64,000 nt of DNA from Actinobacteria bacterium 69-20. GTDB lineage: Bacteria; Actinomycetota; Actinomycetes; Mycobacteriales; Nakamurellaceae. The notes below the pieces were generated by a model. It saw only the letters and a program-made list of their open reading frames with translations, had not been told where the DNA came from and searched no databases. Shown here piece after piece: positions 53,701-61,381 of the stretch. Both the position numbers and the translations under genes were made by a program. Each line of letters starts with the position of its first letter. Within the stretch, counting starts at the first letter, position 1. The stretch lies in contig MKSW01000012.1 in assembly GCA_001897425.1 (NCBI GenBank), forward strand, positions 35,023-99,022, read 5' to 3'.

Positions 53701-53834
53701 CACACCCCGGCCGGATAGCCGGCCGCCACGTAGTAGCGGGTCATCGCCGTCGACCGCTCCGGCGCATCCCCGCGCGCCGTATGCCGCATCAGGTACTCGA
53801 ACCCCGACCCGGCCGACATGCGCGACAGAGACAT
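50715..53834 (-). CDS. MobF-family relaxase-helicase (TrwC/TraA-like)
   Basis: A ~1039-residue conjugation initiator. The N-terminal TrwC relaxase domain has a candidate nicking Tyr (FEYLMRHTARGD, Y14) and a three-His metal site (GFDHHD and DPQLHTHVTIANR). The C-terminal half is a RecD/TraI-like helicase: Walker A VGPAGTGKTTTM, Walker B LLVVDEAGMADL, and later motifs YAVTAHRCQGVTVD and VAMTRGR. It nicks at oriT and unwinds the transferred strand. ATG 53834 is preferred; in-frame GTGs lie 3 and 6 bp upstream. It is on the opposite strand to the rest of the transfer genes. Confidence 0.93.
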   Translation of the reverse strand: MSLSRMSAGSGFEYLMRHTARGDAPERSTAMTRYYVAAGYPAGVWLGAGLAGVNDGAGLVVGSVVTEEQMAHLFGAGHDPATGTPLGREYPASARPADRIAAQVAQLPADLPPAVREAKIAAVTAAEKARDSRGAVAGFDLTFSVPKSVSVLWALSDADVQRAIVAAHHEAVALTIRLIERDVARTRTGRGGSARVPVRGLIAAGFDHHDSRAGDPQLHTHVTIANRVQAASDGQWRTLDSRSLYAASVAHSDTYDLLLADNLTRALGLAWEVRLRGRARNPRRELAAIPDHLITEFSQRTAAITAAKDAAIDTFVAKHHRQPTGPEAVRIRQQATLETRQPKHISTLAEYTAVWTRRADLILGSDARAWARAVTATPGTAIPTVATGPAAAWGPDTTRDSTRLVTADAIDEQTIEVLAAAALDKVEAKRATWSRWNLVAATCRAIGGAGLQFVTEQDLLEVRRRVTTAAIERSVLLNPANTPTAVTEVDATTGRSIYDAPEVFTSLEVMAAEDALLQAAETSTAPTVSTDIVEAVVTAPLPGRDHGLAPDQAAAVRAICNSGRVCDVLVGPAGTGKTTTMAGLRAAWEREHGPGSVLGLATSAVAAEVLATEIQVAAENTAQWLAQQQFQPGRAQRVAQLEARRADAVAESRPTDRLDAAIAHAQAHFDRWALHPGQLLVVDEAGMADLPTLNALAQQTNQAGAKLLLVGDHAQLPAIGAGGTFQLLAEHQSDTPQLTDIRRFTAPDGQPRRWEAEVSLKLRRGDPAALDAYQAHGRFTDGDADAMIHAAHQAWKADKARGLTSLLIAADNDTVQALNLTVRADLIEIGHVHAEGVPLHDGTVAGIGDRIITRRVDRRLPDGTSPNSRTDERGRLAEGFVKNGTVLTITDVRRDGAIRVHVSGGQPVILPADYVAEHVELGYAVTAHRCQGVTVDTTHTIASGRMTREAFYVAMTRGRLSNHTYIDTDTCHGNLDNLNRERETRPARAVLEQILTNQGAEPSAHALQSRLATRGTTRQGQGRYWRHAIRSSEQAGIFR

Positions 53835-53916
53835 CACCACACCCCAATAAGGTGCGCACCCCGCGCGGTAGTGGCGGTTTCGCCTCCGGATCGATCTCGT
53901 CGCGTATTCTGAGGTT
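53835..53916. promoter_or_regulatory. divergent spacer between relaxase and antitoxin; possible oriT
   Basis: This ~80-bp non-coding stretch contains the perfect palindrome GGTGCGCACC (53851-53860). MobF oriT sites often lie beside the relaxase gene, so this is a candidate, and it must also hold the promoters of both flanking genes. I cannot recognise a nic sequence. Confidence 0.3.
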
Positions 53917-54078
53917 GTGACGACTATGGAGCAGCCTGAGGAGCCGCACCTGCTTGTGCTCCCGCCCGAGCAGGCGCTTGCTGCTGCGCGTCCCCTTCCC
54001 GACCGCGATCACATGGTAATTGAGGGCGTCTCCGAGGAAGAGTGGGACGTATTCTTCGCGGCGCTCGCTGAGGCATGA
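53917..54078 (+). CDS. small antitoxin partner of the PIN toxin
   Basis: A 53-codon gene starting GTG at 53917 (or ATG at 53926), reading MEQPEEPHLLVLPPEQALAA near its start and ending MVIEGVSEEEWDVFFAALAEA. The acidic, tryptophan-containing C terminus resembles antitoxins that block PIN toxins. The TGA overlaps the toxin ATG by 4 bp (ATGA), the normal order for an antitoxin-toxin pair. No clear DNA-binding domain is seen in so short a protein. Confidence 0.65.
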   Translation: MTTMEQPEEPHLLVLPPEQALAAARPLPDRDHMVIEGVSEEEWDVFFAALAEA

Positions 54079-54518
54079 GGCCTGCTGCGAGGGTCGGCGT
54101 CGTTATCGACACGATGGTGTTCGGCTCGATGTTCGTCGAACAGCCGAACCCGATGGCCGAGCGGTACCGCACGCTGATCGGTCATTCCCCGGTCATGTTG
54201 TCGTTTCAGACCGTGACGGAGTTGCGCTTCGGGGCGCTCCGCGCGAACTGGGGTGAGCTTCGGCGACGCCGCCTTGAGCGCCGCATCTCAGAGTTGACGG
54301 TCGTTCAACCCGATGACGAAACGATGACGGTGTGTGCACGGCTTCGTGTCGACTGCCAGCGGATTGGCCACGCGCTGGCAGACAAGATCCACAATGGCGA
54401 TCGGTGGATCGCCGCTGCGGCAATTCGTTTGAACGTTCCCTTGGTGTCGGACGACGGCATCTTCAACGATGTGCCCGGCCTGCGCCTGTTGACGGCGCGC
54501 GACGTCAGGGGCGGATGA
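54075..54518 (+). CDS. PIN-domain ribonuclease toxin (VapC-like)
   Basis: A 147-residue PIN-domain protein. Acidic active-site residues are visible in VVIDTMVFG (D12), SFQTVTELRFGAL (E49), IHNGDRWIAAAA (D109) and VPLVSDDGIF (D126/D127). Such toxins cut tRNA or rRNA when the antitoxin is lost and help to keep mobile elements in the cell. It follows the small antitoxin gene with a 4-bp overlap. Confidence 0.85.
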   Translation: MRPAARVGVVIDTMVFGSMFVEQPNPMAERYRTLIGHSPVMLSFQTVTELRFGALRANWGELRRRRLERRISELTVVQPDDETMTVCARLRVDCQRIGHALADKIHNGDRWIAAAAIRLNVPLVSDDGIFNDVPGLRLLTARDVRGG

Positions 54519-54772
54519 CACAGATTCTGAGTCTGCGACGTCTCCACAGACCACTCGCAAGGCGTCGACCAAGAGTTTATTCAGGGGCCTTTCGCACCTT
54601 GGTGCCAATCGTGTGCGGCTGATTTTGGGGCGCCGGGGACGGCGCATCCTGGCGCGTGGATACGTGTCGGCGACTCCAAGTCGGCCGTGGAGCGGATGTG
54701 CGCACGCGGGTAGTGATCGCTGCTCTTGAAGCTTTCTGCGCACAGTACCGGCACCGCGGGGTTGTGCAGCGG
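54519..54772. other. spacer with a single copy of the 11-bp iteron unit
   Basis: No gene is seen. GGCGCATCCTG at 54641-54651 is the reverse of the CAGGATGCGCC unit that forms the array at 57.4-57.6 kb, nearly 3 kb away. Confidence 0.4.
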
Positions 54773-55249
54773 TCAACGTGCTGCAGGGAAAAGGGTCGTC
54801 AGTGCAGTAGATGACGCGTGTGCACCAAGCATCCGACCGAGCCGCTGGTGATCAAGAAAGTGCCATGTCTGTGGCGGATGGAAGTGGTGATCTCTATCGC
54901 GCAGCTCCTGCAGTGAAATCTCACCGGCCAACGCCGTCACGGCCTCTAGACACAGCGCGACCGCGTACTTCGCGCCCTCGAAGTAGTCGTCGAACACCAC
55001 GCGAGAGACCCCGGTGAAATCTCCTACGGATCGCCAGATTGCAGTAGGTGTGTCGCTGAGGATCCGGCCGATTCGGCAGGTAGCGACTAGAGCACCGGAA
55101 GGCAGCGTCGCGTAGATTGCTACTGGTTGTCCCGGAAGGACGACGGGCTTCGTGCGCCGCAGCTCAACGGACTTTGTACCGTTGAGAATCTTCTCGACGT
55201 GACGAGGGTGGATCGATAGCATCATGACCCGGTCGATTGAGATGGACAC
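54773..55249 (-). CDS. ASCH-domain (PUA-like) protein
   Basis: A 158-residue protein. The N-terminal MLSIHPRHVEKILNGTKSVE LRRTKP is the signature of ASCH domains, where the lysine-rich beta-turn binds RNA or modified nucleobases. YATLPSGALVATCRIGRIL forms the next strands. It starts 8 bp after the stop of a GNAT-PIN fusion gene, so the two are one operon. It could be an RNA-binding partner, an antidote or a target-recognition factor; which one is not decided by sequence. Confidence 0.75.
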   Translation of the reverse strand: MSISIDRVMMLSIHPRHVEKILNGTKSVELRRTKPVVLPGQPVAIYATLPSGALVATCRIGRILSDTPTAIWRSVGDFTGVSRVVFDDYFEGAKYAVALCLEAVTALAGEISLQELRDRDHHFHPPQTWHFLDHQRLGRMLGAHASSTALTTLFPAAR

Positions 55250-55257
55250 CGTTCCCC

Positions 55258-57366
55258 TTACTTGCGTGCTTCCGTCATCAGCCTGCGGAACAGTTCGGCG
55301 CTGATCCGCTTCGGAGACACTAGCGACAGACTCTGACCGACCTCCGCGGCAAGGATACGAAGTTTCGATAGAGGCACGCCCGACGTGAACAACTCGGTGT
55401 TGATCACGCGCAACGCTCTGACATTACCCGTACGACCGGCCACCGCGCGGACCTCATCGAGCCCCCAAACTCCGAGGCGCCGAAACTTCCGGTGCAGTCT
55501 CTCGGGCGTGTCGTCACGGACCTCAACGAGCTCGCTGCAACCGATAACGGTCATATGACCGGCCCCGCTGACGTACCAGAGCACGCGTGCGGGAACCGCT
55601 TCTCCTGAACGACCCCCACGGTAATACACGTGTTCGACACTGATGCCGAGATGGTCGTCCTGCCCATAGAGGTCACGCGGTACGCCGAAGAGCTGACTCG
55701 CCCATGGTGCCTTGATCGGTACCAACCAAGTGTCGAGATTTGCGTCCACGATGCGGAGCGCGCGTAGCTGCCGCTCAATTGCCGCAGCAACTGTAGGTGC
55801 GTCCTGGTGTTGGTCCTCGAGCGACGCGGCCAGAGCCAGCACGCCCGATAGCGCAGCACGCTCTTCATCGCTGAGCAGGCTGGCGACGGATTCAACCAGG
55901 CCATTGACCTCGGCGGTGCTGCAGGCCGCTGCTATGCACATCCCGACGGGGCCTGTCGGCGCCGAACCGAAGCCATCCGCAAGTAGTGCTTCGATCAGCA
56001 ACGGATGCGGGTTGGGATCGCTAACCCGGATTGCACAGGCCCCGGCCGCCTGCGCTAGTGGACGCAAACGGGAAGCGATCTGAGCGGCCATCGTGTTGGC
56101 TAACGGGAAGTTGGCCATTCGCAGGATGGATACGTCAAGTACCCGTCCGACCAAGTCTGTTCCCAGGAGGGCAACGGCGTCTCCGGCTGGCGAAGTGAAG
56201 ATTAGCCGGTGTGCGCCACCTGTGCGGTGCCCCGCCAGAGTTCTGACTCGGTTGTTGAATTTGAAACGGCGCTCGCCGCTCCCGGTGTCAAGGAAACCGT
56301 TGATGACGGGATGGTCAGCAGTACCGGCCTCGCGTACGTGGAAGCCGGTGCCGAGCAGCGCGAACGGGCTATATGTCTCCGCGGATTCCTCCTGGTCGAG
56401 CCAAACTACCAACTCTTGGGGGCCCACGAGCGTCACGCCGAGTGCCTGGGCGGCCGCAGAGCTGAGCTTGCGTCTAGCCGCATCGTCGCGTGTAACGACA
56501 ACTTGCACCCCAACACTTGCCGCGTACACCAGATGGGCAACGTCGCTTTTGTCTCTGCGCCCGCGCGGCTCATCGCCCAGTTCAGCGACCAGCGCCGCGT
56601 GGTTTTGATCGAACACGTCAGTTGGAACTTGGATTATCGGGTACGTCTGTCGAATTGCCTGGAGATGTGCTCGCTCGGAATCGTCGGGCTGTCGATTGAT
56701 CTCGTTGCCTAGTTCCGGGGTGACCAACAGTTCGATCCGGCCGGCGAGAGTGCCCAGCAGTAATTCGCGAGTGAGCTGGTGCCGGCTGCCGTGATCGCTG
56801 TGCAGGTCGATAAAGATATTTGCGTCTATAACTGCTGGCGTGACTGACGTCGGTGCCCCTGCCCACGTCATGAGGTCGGGATGACCGTGATCACGCCACC
56901 ACACAGTAAGGGAGTGGCCTGCGGCCCCACGCCCCGGAAGGTCGCCCTGTGCCACGAAGCCGAGTTCGGGCCACATCGAACTTGCTGGATAGTCCCGTCG
57001 GCACTTCGCACGAATACCACGACGGCCTGCGTAACGCCTGGAGAGTTCGTCGACTAGTGCTCTCGCGATTCCCCTGCCTCGCGACTCCACAGCGACGATG
57101 AGGTGCGCCAAAGCGACTTCTTGCCGTGGAAGCCGGAACGCTGCGTAACCGAGTACTCGTGATGTGCCCGACCCGGCTACGGTCTCGATTGCAGCCAGTA
57201 TGCGGCCGTTGTCTGCATACTCCTGCCATGCCTGACGCGGAAGCATCCCAACGATTTGCTTGTGTGACTCACCGAGCGCAAAGACGTCCTCGAACTCGGG
57301 GTCGGTCGCGGCCACTGAAACGAGCGCGACCGTACCGATCGGCGTTTGTGGTCTCACGTAGGTCAT
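55258..57366 (-). CDS. GNAT acetyltransferase-PIN nuclease fusion protein
   Basis: A 702-residue multidomain protein. Residues 1-160 are a GNAT domain with the acetyl-CoA loop VAVESRGRGIARALV. Residues 177-310 are a PIN domain with acidic residues in VIDANIFIDL (D181), TPELGNEI, RDKSDVAHLVYAA (D275) and VVTRDDAARRK (D294). The region ~350-560 is a second, degenerate GNAT-like section. The C terminus (RVLWYVSGAGHMTVIGCSEL, then GVWGLDEVRAVAG) looks like an ASCH-type domain. Start chosen at ATG 57366, after the iteron array. The domain set (RNA cleavage, acetylation, RNA recognition) with an ASCH partner suggests a toxin or defence system on the ICE. Confidence 0.8.
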   Translation of the reverse strand: MTYVRPQTPIGTVALVSVAATDPEFEDVFALGESHKQIVGMLPRQAWQEYADNGRILAAIETVAGSGTSRVLGYAAFRLPRQEVALAHLIVAVESRGRGIARALVDELSRRYAGRRGIRAKCRRDYPASSMWPELGFVAQGDLPGRGAAGHSLTVWWRDHGHPDLMTWAGAPTSVTPAVIDANIFIDLHSDHGSRHQLTRELLLGTLAGRIELLVTPELGNEINRQPDDSERAHLQAIRQTYPIIQVPTDVFDQNHAALVAELGDEPRGRRDKSDVAHLVYAASVGVQVVVTRDDAARRKLSSAAAQALGVTLVGPQELVVWLDQEESAETYSPFALLGTGFHVREAGTADHPVINGFLDTGSGERRFKFNNRVRTLAGHRTGGAHRLIFTSPAGDAVALLGTDLVGRVLDVSILRMANFPLANTMAAQIASRLRPLAQAAGACAIRVSDPNPHPLLIEALLADGFGSAPTGPVGMCIAAACSTAEVNGLVESVASLLSDEERAALSGVLALAASLEDQHQDAPTVAAAIERQLRALRIVDANLDTWLVPIKAPWASQLFGVPRDLYGQDDHLGISVEHVYYRGGRSGEAVPARVLWYVSGAGHMTVIGCSELVEVRDDTPERLHRKFRRLGVWGLDEVRAVAGRTGNVRALRVINTELFTSGVPLSKLRILAAEVGQSLSLVSPKRISAELFRRLMTEARK

Positions 57367-57413
57367 CCTGTATGTATAGCCGACTGACGTTCCGGTAGGG
57401 GGCTCTTTCACGC

Positions 57414-57558
57414 GGCGCATCCTGAGCGCATCCTGGGCCCGACGCGACAGGATGCGCAGGTCGCGGAGCCAGGACGCGCCAAACAGATCCCAGGATGCGC
57501 CCTGCATCCTGACCCAAGATGCGCCCAAGATGCGCCCAAGATGCGCTTTGGATGCGTT
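57414..57558. repeat. 11-bp iteron array (consensus CARGATGCGCC)
   Basis: Two reverse units sit head to tail at 57414-57424 and 57425-57435. Direct units lie at 57448-57458, 57470-57480, 57491-57501, 57515-57525, 57526-57536 and 57537-57547, with a weaker one at 57548-57558. Spacings of 11, 21-24 and 11 bp keep them close to helical phase. Arrays of this sort bind replication initiators, partition proteins or regulators. It lies between the GNAT-PIN gene and a DnaB-N-like operon. Confidence 0.8.
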
Positions 57559-57589
57559 CCGGTAACGCCTGCTGTCGACGCTGCCGGGC

Positions 57590-58441
57590 ATGGATACGCA
57601 AGGGCAGGCTGGCTCGTCGATATCGACGTGGGCCAAGGGATGTGATTGGCAGGCAGCGCTCGGGTCGGATGATCCGGCGCAGCAGTGGGCGGCGTCGTGC
57701 TCAATCGCCGCGGTCGCCACCGCACGCGACCTGTGGGTCGATTCGACGCTGGTGTACGAGGCGTCGGTCGGCGCGTTCGAGGCCGCGACCGAGGAGTGCG
57801 TCAAAGACCGCGTGAACGCCGCGTTCGCCGGTGCGAGGCGGGCGGCCTATTGGGAGCGGGAGGCCCGCGCGCGGCTGGTGCCGCCGGTCTCCTACCGGGA
57901 GCACCGCTGGATGGCGGACGTCCGCGCCGGCGGCCAGGTGGCACTGGCGCCGCAGACCGAGTTGATAGCGCAGGCCGCCGAGCCACGAACGGTGTCGACG
58001 TCGCGCCTCGCGCCGAGACTCGGCGGCCTGCTCGAAGAAGCCGGTTGGCGGTGGTGCGCGCGGCCCGCACACGTGGCCGCGGACGCGATCGAGGAGGTCT
58101 GTCGATCTGGTCGGGATCGCGCCGGCCGACGCATCATCGACCGCTATCCGTCCCTGCCAACGCTGGTGGCCAGCGGCATGGTGCTGTTGGTTGCTGGGTC
58201 GCGCAGGCGTGACGGGCTGGGGTGGCCGGGCGTGGTCTGGCTGGACGCGCACCGCGGCTGGCAGCGTGCGGCCGACGATCCTGGTACTCGCTCGGTTCTC
58301 TCAGCAGTCGCCGAGGGCAGGCGCGCCCGGCCGGTCAACGTGGTTGCGGATAGCATCGCGACCCGGCAACCCGGCCGTCGCAACGTCTCGACTACCGCCG
58401 CGCGCCGCCGCAGCGACGCGCTGCAGGCGGTGGCGTCATGA
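57590..58441 (+). CDS. ICE protein of unknown function, first gene after the iterons
   Basis: A 283-residue protein (MDTQGQAGSSISTWAKGCDW...). The middle is alpha-helical and arginine-rich (FAGARRAAYWEREARARLVP), and the C terminus is basic (TTAARRRSDALQ). No domain is recognised. It begins 31 bp after the last iteron, and its stop overlaps the DnaB-N-like gene by 4 bp. It could be an iteron-binding initiator or an accessory transfer protein; neither can be shown. Confidence 0.6.
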   Translation: MDTQGQAGSSISTWAKGCDWQAALGSDDPAQQWAASCSIAAVATARDLWVDSTLVYEASVGAFEAATEECVKDRVNAAFAGARRAAYWEREARARLVPPVSYREHRWMADVRAGGQVALAPQTELIAQAAEPRTVSTSRLAPRLGGLLEEAGWRWCARPAHVAADAIEEVCRSGRDRAGRRIIDRYPSLPTLVASGMVLLVAGSRRRDGLGWPGVVWLDAHRGWQRAADDPGTRSVLSAVAEGRRARPVNVVADSIATRQPGRRNVSTTAARRRSDALQAVAS

Positions 58442-59058
58442 TCAGCCCGGCCCGGCGCTACGAAATCGCGGCAGTCGACGCTTTGTCGGCGGCACTGTGG
58501 TCGTCGGATGATGCCGACCGCATGTTCCAGATCGTTCGGCCGCGGGACTTTCATCCGGTGGATGACACGATCGCAGCCGCGATGTTTGATCTGCGCCGCC
58601 GCGGTGTCACGTGGACGGATCCGCTGCCTGCGGCCGACACGTTGCGCGACTTTCGGCAGCTGTGGAAGGACCGGGTCGATTCGGGCAGGTTCGGCCTGCC
58701 GAAGATCGCCACCCCGGTCGAAGATCTGCTCGACCCGGATCGGTGGCCGCTGCGCTTTGCCGGGCGCCCGCTCGCGTCGGGTCGGATCTTCGGCATCCAA
58801 AGCCACATCGCCGGTCTCGACGTCGACGTGGCGGCCAGCGAGGTCGCTGCGTGTCGCCGTCACGAGGTTGCCGAGGCGACAATGCAGGCCGTTCACGAGA
58901 TCCTCACGGTCCCGCCGGCCGGGTCGACGCACCGGGAGCGCCGGCAGGCGATCAGCGCGGTCTTGCACGGCTATCGGCGCGATATGTCCGCCGCCCACCT
59001 CTACCCGCCGAGGCCAGCCGTGAGGGCTAACCGGGCCTCCCTCGACCTGCGGCGCTAG
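58438..59058 (+). CDS. DnaB N-terminal-domain-like protein without helicase domain
   Basis: A 206-residue protein. Its N terminus, IAAVDALSAALWSSDDADRM then FQIVRPRDFHPVDDTIAAAM FDLRRRGV, follows the pattern of the replicative helicase DnaB N-terminal domain (alternating helices, PxDF, HxxI, L..RG). There is no RecA-like ATPase part. It overlaps the preceding gene by 4 bp. With the iterons upstream, this suggests a role in ICE replication or helicase loading. The DnaB link is by eye and should be tested. Confidence 0.6.
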   Translation: MISPARRYEIAAVDALSAALWSSDDADRMFQIVRPRDFHPVDDTIAAAMFDLRRRGVTWTDPLPAADTLRDFRQLWKDRVDSGRFGLPKIATPVEDLLDPDRWPLRFAGRPLASGRIFGIQSHIAGLDVDVAASEVAACRRHEVAEATMQAVHEILTVPPAGSTHRERRQAISAVLHGYRRDMSAAHLYPPRPAVRANRASLDLRR

Positions 59059-59145
59059 CACGCCGGCCGACTACCGCGCGCGGCGCGCACCTAAGTAGAG
59101 CAGCAGCGGCCTCACGCAAGTAGGGCCGAGAACAGGAGGCTTCCC

Positions 59146-59469
59146 ATGTTGTATCTCGATCGGGCGTGGGCCCGTGCCGGCGCGTATCTGATGGATGACC
59201 CGCTGTCAGGCGGGGACACGGTGACGATCCCGGGCCTGGCCAGGTTCAAGGGGATCGTGTCGGCGATGGTGCCGTTCGCCCTGGTGGCGTGCGTGTTGTC
59301 GGTAATCATCGGCGCGATCATCTGGGCGATGGGCGGGTTCACGAACAATCCGCATCGCGCCGCCTCGGGCAAGACCACGGTCTTGTGGCCGCTGGTGGCA
59401 GCGGTCGTGATCGGCGCGTCCGGCTTCATCGTCGGTTGGGCGCACGACCAGGGCACCACGATCAGCTGA
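59146..59469 (+). CDS. small two-helix membrane protein, pilin/VirB2-like
   Basis: A 107-residue protein with two strong hydrophobic helices (SAMVPFALVACVLSVIIGAI and TVLWPLVAAVVIGASGFIVG) joined by a short polar loop. Size, topology and place at the head of the secretion operon match VirB2/TrbC-like pilins of actinobacterial conjugation systems. AACAGGAGG just before the ATG is a strong ribosome site. Confidence 0.7.
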   Translation: MLYLDRAWARAGAYLMDDPLSGGDTVTIPGLARFKGIVSAMVPFALVACVLSVIIGAIIWAMGGFTNNPHRAASGKTTVLWPLVAAVVIGASGFIVGWAHDQGTTIS

Positions 59470-59483
59470 GAGCGGTGGCCGTC

Positions 59484-60275
59484 ATGCGTATCGTTCCGCT
59501 TCCGCGCCGGCATCGCGCCCTGTGGATCATCGCCGCAGTGGTGGGCTTCTCGGCATGGGGCTCGTGGCTGGCTTCCACGGGCCGCGCGACCGATTACGGG
59601 TCCGGCTTCGCGCACGCCCCGTTTGCGACGAGCATGGCCGCGACCGCTCCGTCTGCGCCCTCGGGTTCGCGCCTGGTTGAACCGCCGATGACGTCTCCCT
59701 CGACGACGCCGCGACCGGCCACCGCTGCAGCCTCGACCCCCGTCACCGGCTCCGCAACTTTCGCCGGACCGGCCACGCCAATCGGTACTGCGGCCAGCGC
59801 CGCTGGCGACTCTCTGCCGGCTGGTTTGGCGGGCATGACGGACCCGCTCGCCTTCGCGCGCGCCGTCGCCGACACCGTTCTCGCCTATCCGGCCGGGCAC
59901 GGCCGTACGGCCCAGACGGACGCGGTGATGGCGGTGGCGGCGCTGCCCCCGATCGGATCCCCGCAGGAATTGGCGACGGACCTGGACCGGCTGGCTGCGG
60001 CGACGGCGCTCACGACGTCAGGTGCGTCCGTCTCGTTCTCGCCGGATGCTGTGACCCCGTCCGCGTGGGCTGCTTCTCGCATCGAGCAGCTCCGGCTGCC
60101 GCCGGGCTCGTTCGCCATTGACGTGACGGGATCCCAGGTCGTCACGGTGCCCGGGCATGATCCGGTGGCAGTGCCCGTGACGATCGGAATCACGGGTGCG
60201 TGCCCGCCCGCGCTGGTCCAGTGCGAGATCGACCGGATCTTCCCGCGCACCGTCGCCCAGGAGCTCGGGTCATGA
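59484..60275 (+). CDS. membrane-anchored conjugal transfer protein of unknown function
   Basis: A 263-residue protein with one N-terminal hydrophobic helix (ALWIIAAVVGFSAWGSWLAS), a Ser/Thr/Pro/Ala-rich stalk (residues ~50-110) and a C-terminal extracytoplasmic domain ending CPPALVQCEIDRIFPRTVAQ. The architecture resembles transfer-complex envelope proteins (VirB8/TcpC-like position), but I cannot show homology. An in-frame GTG at 59475 may be the real start. Stop overlaps the next gene by 4 bp. Confidence 0.65.
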   Translation: MRIVPLPRRHRALWIIAAVVGFSAWGSWLASTGRATDYGSGFAHAPFATSMAATAPSAPSGSRLVEPPMTSPSTTPRPATAAASTPVTGSATFAGPATPIGTAASAAGDSLPAGLAGMTDPLAFARAVADTVLAYPAGHGRTAQTDAVMAVAALPPIGSPQELATDLDRLAAATALTTSGASVSFSPDAVTPSAWAASRIEQLRLPPGSFAIDVTGSQVVTVPGHDPVAVPVTIGITGACPPALVQCEIDRIFPRTVAQELGS

Positions 60276-61381
60276 AGCGCACCTCCCGACGACTGATCGT
60301 GGCGGCGGTCGCAACCCCGCCCGTCGCGGCCATCGCAGTCGTGGCCCTGATCGTCACCGCGTTCGCCGCCTTCGCCGCCGACGACAACGGCACGGCAGGG
60401 GATCCGGCCGTCCGCGCTGCGGCCTGCACCTCGAACGGTGACGCCGCGCCGGGCCTGACCGCCGAACAGACCGCGAACGCCGCGACGATCACGTCGGTCG
60501 CCGCGGCTCGCGGCATGGGCGCTGCGGGTGCGGTGATCGGCGTGATGACGGCGATGACGGAATCCTCGCTGCTGAACATCGACCATGGTGACGCTGCCGG
60601 GCCGGACTCGCGGGGCCTGTTCCAGCAGCGCGACTCCTGGGGGCCGGCCTCGGTGCGGATGGACCCGGCCGGCGCGGCCGGCCTGTTCTTCGACCGGCTC
60701 ACCGCCATTGACGGATGGCAGGACCTGGCGCCGTGGGCGGCGGCGCAGCAGGTTCAGCATTCCGCATTCTCCGACGGCTCGAACTACGCCGCCCATTACC
60801 AGGACGCGCTGACCATCGTCGCCGACCTGCAAGGCACTGACCCCGAGGCGACGGGCGCGCAGCCGTCGTCCGCCGCTGCCGATGTGCCCGGCTTCGATAT
60901 GGCTGCCTTCTGTGCCATGAGCAGCACGGGAGTCGCCGCTGGCGGTGGGGTGGTAGCCGGGGCGTGGCGCGGGTTCTCGAACGGGCAGATCCTCGCGACG
61001 GCGCTGTGCCCGCTCACCGCGCCGGGCCAGTTGCTGCGCTGCGACGCGGCGACCGCGTGGAACAACATGTCCGCCGCCTACCGGGCCGCGACTGGCGCCC
61101 CGCTGTGCATCACCGACTCCTATCGGAGCCTCGCGGTGCAGGTGCGGCTGCGCGCCGAGAAGCCGACCTTGGCGGCGGTTGCGGGCACGTCGAATCACGG
61201 CTGGGCTCTCGCGGTCGACCTGTGCGAGGCAGGCCGCACCGCCATGGGCTACACCACCCCGACCTACCTGTGGCTGAAGGGCAACGCCGCCGCCTTCGGC
61301 TGGGTCCATCCCGGCTGGGCCGAGCCCGGAGCCGGCCAGGAGGAACCGTGGCATTGGGAATACGTCGGGAGTGCGTCATGA
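60272..61381 (+). CDS. two-domain cell-wall hydrolase: lysozyme-like plus M15 (VanY) peptidase
   Basis: A 369-residue exported protein. After a signal/anchor helix (LIVAAVATPPVAAIAVVALI), residues ~65-180 resemble a lytic transglycosylase or lysozyme-like fold (VIGVMTAMTESSLLNI with candidate Glu97, then SRGLFQQRDSWG). Residues ~275-369 are a D-alanyl-D-alanine carboxypeptidase of the VanY type (DSYRSLAVQVRLRAE, SNHGWALAVDLC, EEPWHWEYV with zinc His/Asp). It should open the peptidoglycan for the conjugation channel, the VirB1 job. ATGA overlaps on both sides. Confidence 0.85.
   Translation: MKRTSRRLIVAAVATPPVAAIAVVALIVTAFAAFAADDNGTAGDPAVRAAACTSNGDAAPGLTAEQTANAATITSVAAARGMGAAGAVIGVMTAMTESSLLNIDHGDAAGPDSRGLFQQRDSWGPASVRMDPAGAAGLFFDRLTAIDGWQDLAPWAAAQQVQHSAFSDGSNYAAHYQDALTIVADLQGTDPEATGAQPSSAAADVPGFDMAAFCAMSSTGVAAGGGVVAGAWRGFSNGQILATALCPLTAPGQLLRCDAATAWNNMSAAYRAATGAPLCITDSYRSLAVQVRLRAEKPTLAAVAGTSNHGWALAVDLCEAGRTAMGYTTPTYLWLKGNAAAFGWVHPGWAEPGAGQEEPWHWEYVGSAS

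Noticed and set aside
57414..57558. CRISPR array or coding repeat
   Set aside because: Units are 11 bp and nearly contiguous, in both orientations, without spacers; iterons fit better.
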